DNA of 64,000 bases from assembly GCA_022376925.1 (NCBI GenBank), contig JAIOJX010000005.1, forward strand, positions 14,536,501 through 14,600,500, given 5' to 3'. Positions 46,314 through 58,063 of this stretch are shown piece by piece. The notes under the pieces were generated by a model, which saw only the letters and a list, made by a program, of their open reading frames with translations, was not told the DNA's origin and did not search any database. Position numbers and translations under genes: made by a program. Position 1 is the stretch's first letter; each line of letters opens with the position of its first letter. This DNA is from Tragulus kanchil. Its lineage: Eukaryota > Chordata > Mammalia > Artiodactyla > Tragulidae.

Positions 46314-48527
46314 TGAGAGCATGCAGTGGAAACACAACCACACACCCAAGCCTTCAAGGATAAAACACAAAAGAGGGTCTTGTGCTGGAGCCCCAAACAG
46401 TGGTCCAGGATTGGAGCTGGTGTGTAAGAAACAAAGCAAGGGTCTGATTGCTAGAAGGGGACTCCAGGTGAACGTCAGCGTGAGCCTGAGCAGCAGGTGT
46501 GCCTTGACCTTGACTGACTCATGTGAGATTCAGAGTTTCTGCTGGCTTCCGGGCGCTCAGCCTGCAACTGATGTCATATTGGCTGAGCCAGTGTTTTTCA
46601 AGCTTCGAGTCATAACCCATTCGTGATCGTGAAATGGGTTTAGTGAGTAGTAAAGAGCACTCATGAAAATAAATCAAATAGGGAGAATACCACGTGGAGA
46701 TGAAGGGAGACTGGGTTGATGCTTTCACAAGTCAAAGAATGCCAGAGATAGCCAGCAAAACACACCAGAAGCTTCTCCCAGAAGCTGGGACAGAGGCGTC
46801 TCCCTCAAGCCCTCACAAGGAAACAACCCTACCAGCGCCTCATCCTGGACTTCCGGTCCCCAGAACTGTGAGACAACAAATGTCCACCGTGTAAGGCACC
46901 CACTTTGTAGTACTCTGTGACGCAGCCCAAGCAAACTAAGACAAGTTCTTCAAGAGCTCACCCACACTGGCATTTGTGCAGGAGGAGAATGGAACTTATC
47001 CTAATACCACTTCTTTACTTCTAGATGAGGTCAAGAGCATACCCCTTCTTCCTTCTTCTCCTCCTCCTCCTCACCTCTGCCCCCTACCCACCAGCCCCTC
47101 TTCTGGAGGCAACTGGGGGATGGAGTGATCTTGAACGGTGGTCAGGGTAGGTAAGTAGGAGGCGGGGGTGGTTATTGTGGGTCCTTTTTTCCTACTTAAC
47201 CTACTTCACCTCCTGCCAGGAGTTCAAACAGAATATAAATAAGACCAAAGGCCACTGATTAAACTTACCTCTGCATCAAAAAACCGGCTAGTTCTAAGAC
47301 TAGGTAGGCCATCACGGCTCGTGAGTCTGGCGTCTTGGAGGAGTAAAGAGACCTTGGGCAGCGCCTCTCACTCCTTCATCAGCCAGTGAGATTCACCTGT
47401 TTTTCTACAAATGCAGACCCACTTTTTTGGGGGGGGGTTCATCATGAGAGCATGCAGTGGAACCCCCCCCTTCAAGGATAAAACACAAGGGGCCCCAAAC
47501 AGTGGTCCAGGATTGGAGCTGGTGTGTAAGAAACAAAGCAAGGGTCTGATTGCTAGAAGGGGACTCCAGGTGAACGTCAGCGTGAGCCTGAGCAGCAGGT
47601 GTGCCTTGACCTTGACTGACTCATGTGAGATTCAGAGTTTCTGCTGGCTTCCGGGCGCTCAGCCTGCAACTGATGTCATATTGGCTGAGCCAGTGTTTTT
47701 CAAGCTTCGAGTCATAACCCATTCGTGATCGTGAAATGGGTTTAGTGAGTAGTAAAGAGCACTCATGAAAATAAATCAAATAGGGAGAATACCACGTGGA
47801 GATGAAGGGAGACTGGGTTGATGCTTTCACAAGTCAAAGAATGCCAGAGATAGCCAGCAAAACACACCAGAAGCTTCTCCCAGAAGCTGGGACAGAGGCG
47901 TCTCCCTCAAGCCCTCACAAGGAAACAACCCTACCAGCGCCTCATCCTGGACTTCCGGTCCCCAGAACTGTGAGACAACAAATGTCCACCGTGTAAGGCA
48001 CCCACTTTGTAGTACTCTGTGACGCAGCCCAAGCAAACTAAGACAAGTTCTTCAAGAGCTCACCCACACTGGCATTTGTGCAGGAGGAGAATGGAACTTA
48101 TCCTAATACCACTTCTTTACTTCTAGATGAGGTCAAGAGCATACCCCTTCTTCCTTCTTCTCCTCCTCCTCCTCACCTCTGCCCCTACCCACCAGCCCCT
48201 CTTCTGGAGGCAACTGGGGGATGGAGTGATCTTGAACGGTGGTCAGGGTAGGTAAGTAGGAGGCGGGGGTGGTTATTGTGGGTCCTTTTTTCCTACTTAA
48301 CCTACTTCACCTCCTGCCAGGAGTTCAAACAGAATATAAATAAGACCAAAGGCCACTGATTAAACTTACCTCTGCATCAAAAAACCGGCTAGTTCTAAGA
48401 CTAGGTAGGCCATCACGGCTCGTGAGTCTGGCGTCTTGGAGGAGTAAAGAGACCTTGGGCAGCGCTCTCTCACTCCTTCATCAGCCAGTGAGATTCACCT
48501 GTTTTTCTACAAATGCAGACCCACTTT
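46314..48527. repeat. Tandem duplication O, unit about 1131 bp, damaged junction
   Basis: Copy 1 is 46314-47428 and copy 2 is 47445-48527. The junction shows T6, a G9 run and TTCATCA filler. The left end of copy 2 has a C8 run and about 29 bp missing. Smaller differences include C5 / C4 at CCCCCTACCC. This is the most error-laden junction in the window. Confidence 0.9.
46736..46950 (+). mobile_element. MLT1-type LTR, 3' part
   Basis: CCAGCAAAACACACCAGAAG, CCTCATCCTGGACTTCCGG, CCCCAGAACTGTGAGACAAC and CCCACTTTGTAGTACTCTG match the end of MLT1. Image at 47838-48052. No coding content. Confidence 0.65.
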
Positions 48528-51525
48528 GGGTAATCAGAGAAGGAAAAAGAGGCTCTCTGGAAGACAAGGCAAGGCAATCCATGCTGCACTCCTCATGACC
48601 TCGGAAAGCAAGGCGCCCGTCCCCTCTTTGAGCCTGGATTCCACACGCATGTGTTGGAAGTGGGATTTGCAGTGTGGATCTGAATTGTTCCAGCCTCCAA
48701 CACTGCGCCCAGGCCTTAACTGGAATCACTGTCTGTGGGAACTTTTGACAAGAGCTGGCAAGCTGCGCTTTTCTTTGAAATGTCGACGGGGGCGTCACAC
48801 TTGCTCTCCCAGGAGAGGCAGGGCTCTGCAGCCTGCGAGCTGCAGAGCTTGCCCATCATCAGCAGGAGGGGAAATTGCCCTGGTAAATTACCAAGCAGGG
48901 CAAGGAGTCAGAAACTCTGTACGGGAATTGATTGTGAGGTTCGAAGATTGTGCGAGAAGAAAGCATTGTGACGTGTCGTGTCTTGCATGCTTTGGTTCTC
49001 TGAGGCAAGGAAAGCTTTAATTTTAAATCATGAGAAAGCCGTGACACACGATTTGAAAATATCCAGCCCTGTTTTGCCTTCCCTTAAGGCAAATAAAAGT
49101 CTTGAAATAAAAACGTTTCCACTGATTTTCAAATCTTTGCATGGGTTGTTTCTTTCGTCACACATTCTCTCTGATATTACTCACCGGCAGCTTAAATGGA
49201 AGTTATTAGCATGAATGAACACTCTTTTCTTAATGGCTGGATGAAATCCGTTGTGAAGCCCAAACAGCCAGACAGAGAAAAGCAATTAATAGAATTTGCC
49301 TTCCTCTAAAAGAAACAGAGTGTTCATGCAGCCATGGGCTGAGGGAAATGAATATGGTGGTTGATTATCGGGGGAGAAATTGACTAAATCCTGCTCATGG
49401 GTCAATTTGCAAATGCACTCCAAGAGGAAAACCCTGATCTGCGACCTCGAGGAACTGTACAAATGAATCACAAGACAAGATTTGGCCCGATGCCTAGCAG
49501 CTGATGAGATCACAAAACTCATTGCTCAGAAAATACGCTGTGGACCGAACTCTCACTCTGTTGCTTTCCACTGTAGAATGAGGATCTCGTCCTCCTTTCT
49601 CCTGCCTCCCCCCACCCATTATTAGAAGTAAAAATAGGACTGCCAAGTGTTTAACTTGTGTAATCTTACCAAGACGCGACATGCACTCTGTCATCCCACA
49701 CTCGATTTTCAGTTGTGGCTCTTCTTGCTCTGTCTGGAGGCATCTCAGCAGTTAATGGGAGTGATTCAAAAGATGCTACTCCAATTCTGGATCTGTTTTC
49801 CAGCCTCCAACACTGCGCCCAGGCCTTAACTGGAATCACTGTCGGAACGGAGCTCGCAAGCTGCGCTTTTCTTTGAAATGTCGACGGGGGCGTCACACTT
49901 GTTCTCCCAGGAGAGGCAGGGCTCTGGAGCCTGCGAGCTGCAGAGCTTGCCCATCATCAGCAGGAGGGGAAATTGCCCTGGTAAATTACCAAGCAGGGCA
50001 AGGAGTCAGAAACTCTGTACGGGAATTGATTGTGAGGTTCGAAGATTGTGCGAGAAGAAAGCATTGTGACGTGTCGTGTCTTGCATGCTTTGGTTCTCTG
50101 AGGCAAGGAAAGCTTTAATTTTAAATCATGAGAAAGCCGTGACACACGATTTGAAAATATCCAGCCCTGTTTTGCCTTCCCTTAAGGCAAATAAAAGTCT
50201 TGAAATAAAAACGTTTCCACTGATTTTCAAATCTTTGCATGGGTTGTTTCTTTCGTCACACATTCTCTCTGATATTACTCACCGGCAGCTTAAATGGAAG
50301 TTATTAGCATGAATGAACACTCTTTTCTTAATGGCTGGATGAAATCCGTTGTGAAGCCCAAACAGCCAGACAGAGAAAAGCAATTAATAGAATTTGCCTT
50401 CCTCTAAAAGAAACAGAGTGTTCATGCAGCCATGGGCTGAGGGAAATGAATATGGTGGTTGATTATCGGGGGAGAAATTGACTAAATCCTGCTCATGGGT
50501 CAATTTGCAAATGCACTCCAAGAGGAAAACCCTGATCTGCGACCTCGAGGAACTGTACAAATGAATCACAAGACAAGATTTGGCCCGATGCCTAGCAGCT
50601 GATGAGATCACAAAACTCATTGCTCAGAAAATACGCTGTGGACCGAACTCTCACTCTGTTGCTTTCCACTGTAGAATGAGGATCTCGTCCTCCTTTCTCC
50701 TGCCTCCCCCCACCCATTATTAGAAGTAAAAATAGGACTGCCAAGTGTTTAACTTGTGTAATCTTACCAAGACGCGACATGCACTCTGTCATCCCACACT
50801 CGATTTTCAGTTGTGGCTCTTCTTGCTCTGTCTGGAGGCATCTCAGCAGTTAATGGGAGTGATTCAAAAGATGCTACTCCAATTCTGGCTATTTTAAGAT
50901 CCTTCGCTTTTCTTAGCCGTGGATTTCTTCTGTCTAAATCTGCCCGACTGAGTTGGAAGCTTCCCAGAATCATCTTCTTTGGAAATTACATTTGTGCATC
51001 TAGGGTATATTTGTCGTTCCACCCACGCTCCAGCCACTTTTTGAGAAGTGCAGAGCAAGTCATGTGACAGTCATCAGTGTATTTGCACCCTTTTTTGTTT
51101 AAAAACATAATCTGCATTACAAATTGCACCAATTCCTGTATGTAGTAAGTCATCATTCAATAAAAAGCCCAAATGTATGCCTGTCACATTCAACATAATA
51201 AACTGCAAGTAAATACATCTTTTCTTAGTCCAAATCAGTCAGTAAATGATGTCTTTATTTTCTCTGTTATGCACCAAGTTTGCAATCAGCTTGATTCTTG
51301 ATTCTCTCAGGCCAAGCCCGCTCAGCTTAAGAGCAGTGGAAGAGCGTGTTTTGTCAGGAGCATTTGGACATCTGAGGACAGACACACGGCCAAAACAGTC
51401 CATTTCTCCAATCCATTTTGTTGTACTTCCTCCTCCTCACTCCATTACTGTCACCATCTTCATCTTAAAGGCCAGCTGGAAAAGATTTATTAAATGATGT
51501 CTGCCTCGGAGGTGACAAGACCTTG
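48528..51525. other. Repeat-poor segment, possible conserved non-coding sequence
   Basis: Contains duplication P; collapsed, it is about 1.9 kb. No SINE, L1, LTR or L2 recognised. Several CpGs survive in otherwise AT-rich DNA (for example TGTGACGTGTCGTGTC at about 48967). Homeodomain-like AATTAATAG occurs near 49286. No protein-like frame was recognised on either strand. Confidence 0.35.
48690..50888. repeat. Tandem duplication P, unit about 1110 bp
   Basis: Copy 1 is 48690-49790, then 9 nt of filler (ATCTGTTTT), then copy 2 is 49800-50888. The left end of copy 2 is missing about 12 bp and altered (CACTGTCGGAACGGAGCTCG for CACTGTCTGTGGGAACTTTT...). Two substitutions lie nearby. The bulk of the copies is identical. 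Confidence 0.9.
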
Positions 51526-51594
51526 TTCCCTACATGCCATCGATAAGTTTGTGGTTTATAAAGAAGTATGGTATCAAAGAAACACTTGTGCTCT

Positions 51595-51690
51595 TTAAAC
51601 TGGAGTATACTTGCTTTACAATGTTGTGTTCATTTCTGCTGTACAACAATACACATGTGCTTCAGAAGTAAGTCAAAACGGGGTTAGGAC
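51595..51690 (-). mobile_element. L1 3' UTR fragment
   Basis: ACTGGAGTATACTTGCTTTA, CAATGTTGTGTTCATTTCTG and CTGTACAACAATACACATG, reverse orientation. Image at 52715-52810. Confidence 0.65.
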
Positions 51691-51934
51691 TGCTGTCTTG
51701 TCACAGACATGAGTTCTTTGTTTTGGGAAGTATTATTTCACCTCTGAGAACTTCTGTTTTTCTGGTCTACGAGAGGAGGAGAACAGGTACCTTCCAAGAT
51801 AAACGTGTTGACTTGAAAATATATGTGTATTGTACTAGGTGCAGAGTGCCTGCTCAGTTAAGCTTTAACTGATAACACAGAGGTGATCTTATGGAAAAAG
51901 GCAAGGTAGCCAGGTTATATTTACTTTGGATATA

Positions 51935-52092
51935 TTATTTTAAAATTTTTAAGTCTTTATTGAATTTGTTACAATATCGCTTCTGTTTTATGCTTTGGTT
52001 GTTTGGCCATGAGGCATGCAGAATCTTAGGCCCTTTCCCGTGTTCTGACCCACAGCTCCTCCACTGGAAGGTGAAGTGCTAGCCACTCAGCT
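51935..52092 (-). mobile_element. CHR-1-type SINE
   Basis: Reverse strand: AAGTCTTTATTGAATTTGTT and ACAATATCGCTTCTGTTTTA (CHR-1 tail), then GGCCATGAGGCATGCAGAAT and the head region. Old and diverged. Image at 53055-53212. Confidence 0.75.
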
Positions 52093-52289
52093 GTCAGGAA
52101 AGTATTGCTAATAACAGTTATGATATTGGCTACCACAATCACCTTTAATTCTGTAACAAGTAAGATCGACTCATCATTTCCTTTTTATGAACGAAGAAAC
52201 TGAGACTCAAGTCAGCTTTTTCTACCTTAAGTTTGTATTCCTTCTTCATGAAGATCCTAACCGTTCCATTGCCCTCCCTTTGTCCTAAA

Positions 52290-52520
52290 AACAGTTCAAG
52301 CTTATGTCTGCCTTTGGATCCTTACACTAACTAGCTCATTTCTCTGCCTGGAAAATTCTACCTTCAGTGTTATATTTATATAAGTGGCCACTTCTCATTT
52401 CTTAGGCTTCAACTCGAAGGTCCCCTCTCCAGGGAAGTCTTCTCACTCCTCCACTGAATGCAGGCTCCTCCTCCCAGCCACAGCCTCAAATCCCCTTTGT
52501 GTCTTCATATGTTCCATTGA
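52290..52520 (+). mobile_element. L2 LINE fragment
   Basis: TTTCTCTGCCTGGAAAATTC, AGGCTTCAACTCGAAGGTCC and CCAGGGAAGTCTTCTCACTC are L2 3' phrases. Image at 53409-53639. Confidence 0.6.
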
Positions 52521-53671
52521 CCCAGGGTCTGCCTAGCAGTGCCAGCGTCACAGGATGTAATGGTTATGCCCATGGGCTCAAGAATTAGGTAGTCTGAATT
52601 CAGATGTTAGTGTACCACTTTGTGGCAAGGGGTGCAGCCTGTGTATTCCCTACATGCCATCGATAAGTTTGTGGTTTATAAAGAAGTATGGTATCAAAGA
52701 AACACTTGTGCTCTTTAAACTGGAGTATACTTGCTTTACAATGTTGTGTTCATTTCTGCTGTACAACAATACACATGTGCTTCAGAAGTAAGTCAAAACG
52801 GGGTTAGGACTGCTGTCTTGTCACAGACATGAGTTCTTTGTTTTGGGAAGTATTATTTCACCTCTGAGAACTTCTGTTTTTCTGGTCTACGAGAGGAGGA
52901 GAACAGGTACCTTCCAAGATAAACGTGTTGACTTGAAAATATATGTGTATTGTACTAGGTGCAGAGTGCCTGCTCAGTTAAGCTTTAACTGATAACACAG
53001 AGGTGATCTTATGGAAAAAGGCAAGGTAGCCAGGTTATATTTACTTTGGATATATTATTTTAAAATTTTTAAGTCTTTATTGAATTTGTTACAATATCGC
53101 TTCTGTTTTATGCTTTGGTTGTTTGGCCATGAGGCATGCAGAATCTTAGGCCCTTTCCCGTGTTCTGACCCACAGCTCCTCCACTGGAAGGTGAAGTGCT
53201 AGCCACTCAGCTGTCAGGAAAGTATTGCTAATAACAGTTATGATATTGGCTACCACAATCACCTTTAATTCTGTAACAAGTAAGATCGACTCATCATTTC
53301 CTTTTATGAACGAAGAAACTGAGACTCAAGTCAGCTTTTTCTACCTTAAGTTTGTATTCCTTCTTCATGAAGATCCTAACCGTTCCATTGCCCTCCCTTT
53401 GTCCTAAAAACAGTTCAAGCTTATGTCTGCCTTTGGATCCTTACACTAACTAGCTCATTTCTCTGCCTGGAAAATTCTACCTTCAGTGTTATATTTATAT
53501 AAGTGGCCACTTCTCATTTCTTAGGCTTCAACTCGAAGGTCCCCTCTCCAGGGAAGTCTTCTCACTCCTCCACTGAATGCAGGCTCCTCCTCCCAGCCAC
53601 AGCCTCAAATCCCCTTTGTGTCTTCATATGTTCCATTGACCCAGGGTCTGCCTAGCAGTGCCAGCGTCACA

Positions 53672-53890
53672 GGATGTAATGGTTATGCCCATGGGCTCAA
53701 GAATTAGGTAGTCTGAATTCAGATGTTAGTGTACCACTTTGTGGCAAGGTGGCCTTGGAAAGTGACTTAATCTTGCTTTCTGTGCCTCCATTTCCTCCTC
53801 TAGAAAATGTGAATGCTAATAACGTCAGTGGCAGCATAAAAGTGTTGACAGGATTGAGTGAATTAACACAGGGAAGAGATGTGAATCAGT
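53672..53890 (+). mobile_element. MIR SINE
   Basis: GTAATGGTTATGCCCATGGG, CACTTTGTGGCAAGGTGGCC, GACTTAATCTTGCTTTCTGT and CCTCCTCTAGAAAATGTGAA, in MIR order. The truncated image at 52553-52630 ends at the duplication Q junction. Confidence 0.75.
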
Positions 53891-55604
53891 GTCTGAAGGA
53901 GACAGTAAGTATCCATGAACTTTCAGGATTAGGGAGCACACCTTGCTTTCGGACAGTATGTCAGCTGTTTGTGTTTATCAGTGTCCTCCCCACAGTGAAG
54001 GCACCGCGCCTCCCGTCGTGCTCATCCCTCTGTCCCTAGAGTCTAGCATGGGACTTTGTAGAGACCTAATAACAACGTGATGTTAATAAATAAAAGAACA
54101 TTAGATGTGTGTGTATTAGGGACCAGTGAGCAAAGGTGTCAGGAAAAAGAGGTGAGGACAGAATAGCTGCATATTTAGGGGAGATGGTTTCTGGGGACTT
54201 TCTGCTTCTTTTTCACTGTGTATCAAGCGTTTATTCTCTCAGGGCCTTCCAAAGCCCTCTGCTCCTCTGTGATCTTGCCTCTGGGCACTCAAGCAAAGAC
54301 CTCCTCTAACCAGCATCTCCACAGGTATGCTCCGGAGCCACGGGTGTAGCTTCATAAACCATTATGTCTCAGGAAGAAAAAGTCATGTTGAACTTTTTAG
54401 AAATAATGGCAGATTTTATGGCTACTCAAAAAAGGCCAGCCGTGGACCAACTCCATAAAAGATCAGTATCCTTATAAAAATAGAACGGGATCCAGAAGGC
54501 GAGCAAAGGCAGGGGGAGCCTTAACAAAAGCCACTTCACACACACACACACCCTCTTACACCAAGGTTTGAAATCTCCCCAGTGAACTTGCCAAGGAGAG
54601 CTCAGGTGGCAAACACACAGCTGGGCCTTGCATCGTTCTCATTCCAGTGACAAAATCCTCTGCATTCTGCTCTACTCCATTTCACCTAGTTTAAGGCACC
54701 CATCAGAACCACAGTATCTTGATGGGGCGTGTTCTCCCAGCCAGTCTTGGAGAAGGACCACACATTTGTTCCAAACATTTTGCCTGCAAGTGTCCACTGC
54801 CGGTCCTAATGGTCGGTCCTAGTGATGTCTGACTCTGTATTAAACCTGTAGGGATCAACCCCGAGACGCCAGCCAGCTTCAGCCTGTGTTCCTCTTTTGC
54901 CCTTAGTCCTATCCTGCTGCTTCCCTCCAACACAAAGAGCCCTCTAGAATGTTTTTTCCTGCCAGGCTGGCCGGGCTGCAGAGTTGCTGCCCACATTCCA
55001 CAGTCAGGCTGCATTGTCTGGCGTTCTGTTCCAGTGTTTACTTAGAACGAGGGTGGGGACATTTTTCTGTAGAAGGTCACTGACCGTGAGAGAAAGTTTT
55101 TCAGAGGCTACATAAGTAGAAAGTGGGTAAATACCAAATATGAGGCTCAACCACTTTGTGTGTTTAAAATCGTCAACAAGGAAACAAATTAGAAGAAAAC
55201 TAATAAAAGCTACTTTTGTCATAGAGGTTCTTTCTAAAGGAGAGATCGAGAGACAAATAGAAGTAGGAGAGAAGATAGCACAAAAAGTTTTAAAAATAAA
55301 TACTGAAGCATCCATCAGTAAAACCCAAAGATTTAAAGAGAGCAATTCAATATACATATATGCATACACATATATAGGTTTTATACATACACACAGACAC
55401 ACACACGTATATACATATATTTAAATTAATACTGTGATGGTTGATTTTTTTCTGTTTATGTGCTGTTTGCAAGAAACACAATCTAACTATAAGGATCCAA
55501 AAAGATTGAAATTAAAGGATAGAAAAAGGTACTCTATAGAAATAACAACTGTGTCATTGCCTATGGCGTGTGACAGATTACCACAAATCATACTGCTTAA
55601 AGAA
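53891..55604. other. Repeat-poor stretch
   Basis: About 1.7 kb with a weak L2-like piece at 53985-54080, CA runs at 54538-54552 and a TA/CA tract at 55355-55422. Otherwise no recognised repeat and no supportable gene. The 132-codon minus frame at 55004-55402 is partly low-complexity. Confidence 0.4.
55355..55422. repeat. AT/AC low-complexity tract
   Basis: Alternating TA and CA dinucleotides with interruptions. Confidence 0.8.
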
Positions 55605-55608
55605 TTTC

Positions 55609-55735
55609 AGGGGAATTCCTTGGTAGTCCAGTGATTAACTCTGAGCTTTCACTGCAGGGGACATGGGTTTGATTCCTGGTTGGGGAACTAGGATCCCACA
55701 TGCCTTGTGGTGTAGCCAAAACAAAATTTTTTTAA
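55609..55735 (+). mobile_element. Bov-tA1/CHR-1-type SINE
   Basis: GGGGAATTCCTTGGTAGTCC, GGGTTTGATTCCTGG, AACTAGGATCCCACATGCC and GTGTAGCCAAAACAAAA. Short form of about 127 bp. Confidence 0.85.
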
Positions 55736-55736
55736 T

Positions 55737-55950
55737 AGGTGACTCAGTGAGTACAAGGATCGGTCTGCCAATGCAGGAGACGTGAGAAACATGGGTTCTA
55801 TCCCTGGATTGGGAAGATCCCTTGGAGCGGAAATGGCAACCCACTCCAGTATTCTTGCCTGGAGAATCCCATGGACAGAAGAGCCTGGTGTGCTACAGTC
55901 CATGGGGTCCCAAAGAGTTGGACACGACTAAAGCAATGTAGCACTTAGCA
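55737..55950 (+). mobile_element. Bov-tA2 SINE
   Basis: Directly follows the previous SINE. TGCCAATGCAGGAGACG, GGGAAGATCCCTTGGAGCG, AGTATTCTTGCCTGGAGAAT, CTACAGTCCATGGGGTCC and GAGTTGGACACGACTAAAGC. Only the terminal piece is repeated at 56988-57030, because duplication R starts inside it. Confidence 0.9.
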
Positions 55951-58063
55951 CACACACAAGAAAAATAAAGAAACCTTGAGGCTTTCTTTGGGTCAGGAAA
56001 CCTGGAAGCTAGAGGTCACAAGTCCTAGGTCTCCTGAGGTGGGGCTCCCCTCCCCACCCAGGGCTGCTGGTGCCATAATTTTACTATGGCAAGGGCATAT
56101 TCCCCCAGGTGAGGTGGATTTCCTCCTACGAGAATCACCTTAGGAAGGAGCAGAGAACACAGAGGCAAGCCTCACACTGGAGTGAGAGAAAACGACCTCT
56201 TCTCTCCGAGGCCTGGAGTGGTTTGGGCCCCAACTCTGGACTATGGAGCAGTTGGGAGCTCTTCCTGTGGGGACCCATCCAGGCACCGAAGGATGGCTCA
56301 GAATATGTGCTGTGTCGGTAAATTTCTCTCTGAATTACTCTTCCTATCCATTATTTCTGAACTTCCAATGAACTCTCATTAAGATACAAGCTAATGTCTT
56401 CCCGGTGATGGGGATTAAGAGAAAGGGCCTGTCCCAGGTTGGTGACAAGATAAACCAGGAAAAGCAATGCTTTTTCATTTGTGGCCAAAACGGCCTGACA
56501 GCATCAACAGTAGCTGTGAAAACCTGGGTCCAGAAGGAGGAGGAGCAGTCAATGACCAAAGCAGGAGTCTGGGGTCCAAGACCTGAGGGACCTGCACAGA
56601 CTCCTAGAAACTGCTGGCAGACACTTTGGGAGAAATTATCTAGGTAACACAACACAGGATGTCAATGTCATTGGATTACCATAATAATATCCACAGCTGT
56701 TTACTGTGTACAAAATGCTTTCCATAAATGATCCCCCTTGATCACCCTAAACAGGCCTAGTATCTCTGTTGCTGTTCTGCATCTGAGGAAACTTTAACTG
56801 AAGCTCAGAGATAACTGAGCTCTGCTGAAGCCAACAGCCCCTCAGCAGCACTCGAGGCTTTGAACTGGACTTTGAAAATCTTAGCCTCATGCATGTCCCA
56901 TTACTCACCTTGTTCCCTCTTCACCTAGTAGTCCAGGAAATTACATGAGAACAAGGACAGCAGTGCATGCTCTAAATAACAAGTTGGGCCCAAAGAGTTG
57001 GACACGACTAAAGCAATGTAGCACTTAGCACACACACAAGAAAAATAAAGAAACCTTGAGGCTTTCTTTGGGTCAGGAAACCTGGAAGCTAGAGGTCACA
57101 AGTCCTAGGTCTCCTGAGGTGGGGCTCCCTCCCACCCAGGGCTGCTGGTGCCATAATTTTACTATGGCAAGGGCATATTCCCCAGGTGAGGTGGATTTCC
57201 TCCTCGAGAATCACCTTAGGAAGGAGCAGAGAACACAGAGGCAAGCCTCACACTGGAGTGAGAGAAAAGCGACCTCTTCTCTCCGAGGCCTGGAGTGGTT
57301 TGGGCCCCAACTCTGGACTATGGAGCAGTTGGGAGCTCTTCCTGTGGGGACCCATCCAGGCACCGAAGGATGGCTCAGAATATGTGCTGTGTCGGTAAAT
57401 TTCTCTCTGAATTACTCTTCCTATCCATTATTTCTGAACTTCCAATGAACTCTCATTAAGATACAAGCTAATGTCTTCCCGGTGATGGGGATTAAGAGAA
57501 AGGGCCTGTCCCAGGTTGGTGACAAGATAAACCAGGAAAAGCAATGCTTTTTCATTTGTGGCCAAAACGGCCTGACAGCATCAACAGTAGCTGTGAAAAC
57601 CTGGGTCCAGAAGGAGGAGGAGCAGTCAATGACCAAAGCAGGAGTCTGGGGTCCAAGACCTGAGGGACCTGCACAGACTCCTAGAAACTGCTGGCAGACA
57701 CTTTGGGAGAAATTATCTAGGTAACACAACACAGGATGTCAATGTCATTGGATTACCATAATAATATCCACAGCTGTTTACTGTGTACAAAATGCTTTCC
57801 ATAAATGATCCCCCTTGATCACCCTAAACAGGCCTAGTATCTCTGTTGCTGTTCTGCATCTGAGGAAACTTTAACTGAAGCTCAGAGATAACTGAGCTCT
57901 GCTGAAGCCAACAGCCCCTCAGCAGCACTCGAGGCTTTGAACTGGACTTTGAAAATCTTAGCCTCATGCATGTCCCATTACTCACCTTGTTCCCTCTTCA
58001 CCTAGTAGTCCAGGAAATTACATGAGAACAAGGACAGCAGTGCATGCTCTAAATAACAAGTTG
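55908..58063. repeat. Tandem duplication R, unit about 1080 bp
   Basis: Copy 1 is 55908-56987 and copy 2 is 56988-58063. Indels lie within the first 280 bp of copy 2: C4 to C3 twice (CTCCCCTCCCCACCC / CTCCCTCCCACCC), C5 to C4, loss of an A, gain of a G. The rest appears identical. The left end starts inside a Bov-tA2 tail. Confidence 0.9.
56696..56880 (-). mobile_element. MIR SINE
   Basis: Reverse MIR: TTTACTGTGTACAAAATGCT, CATCTGAGGAAACTTTAACT, GAAGCTCAGAGATAACTGAG and GGCTTTGAACTGG. Image at 57773-57957. Confidence 0.6.

Larger units (their letters stand above)
51526..53749. repeat. Tandem duplication Q, unit about 1120 bp
   Basis: Copy 1 is 51526-52630, then 15 nt of filler (GGTGCAGCCTGTGTA), then copy 2 is 52646-53749. 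One homopolymer difference (T5 at 52184 against T4 in copy 2). The junction cuts a MIR element that is complete only in copy 2 plus right flank. Confidence 0.9.

Noticed and set aside
46240..46626. 128-codon plus-strand frame as a coding exon
   Set aside because: No family match. The second image (47411) has a different start because of the damaged junction, and the 3' neighbourhood is an MLT1 LTR.
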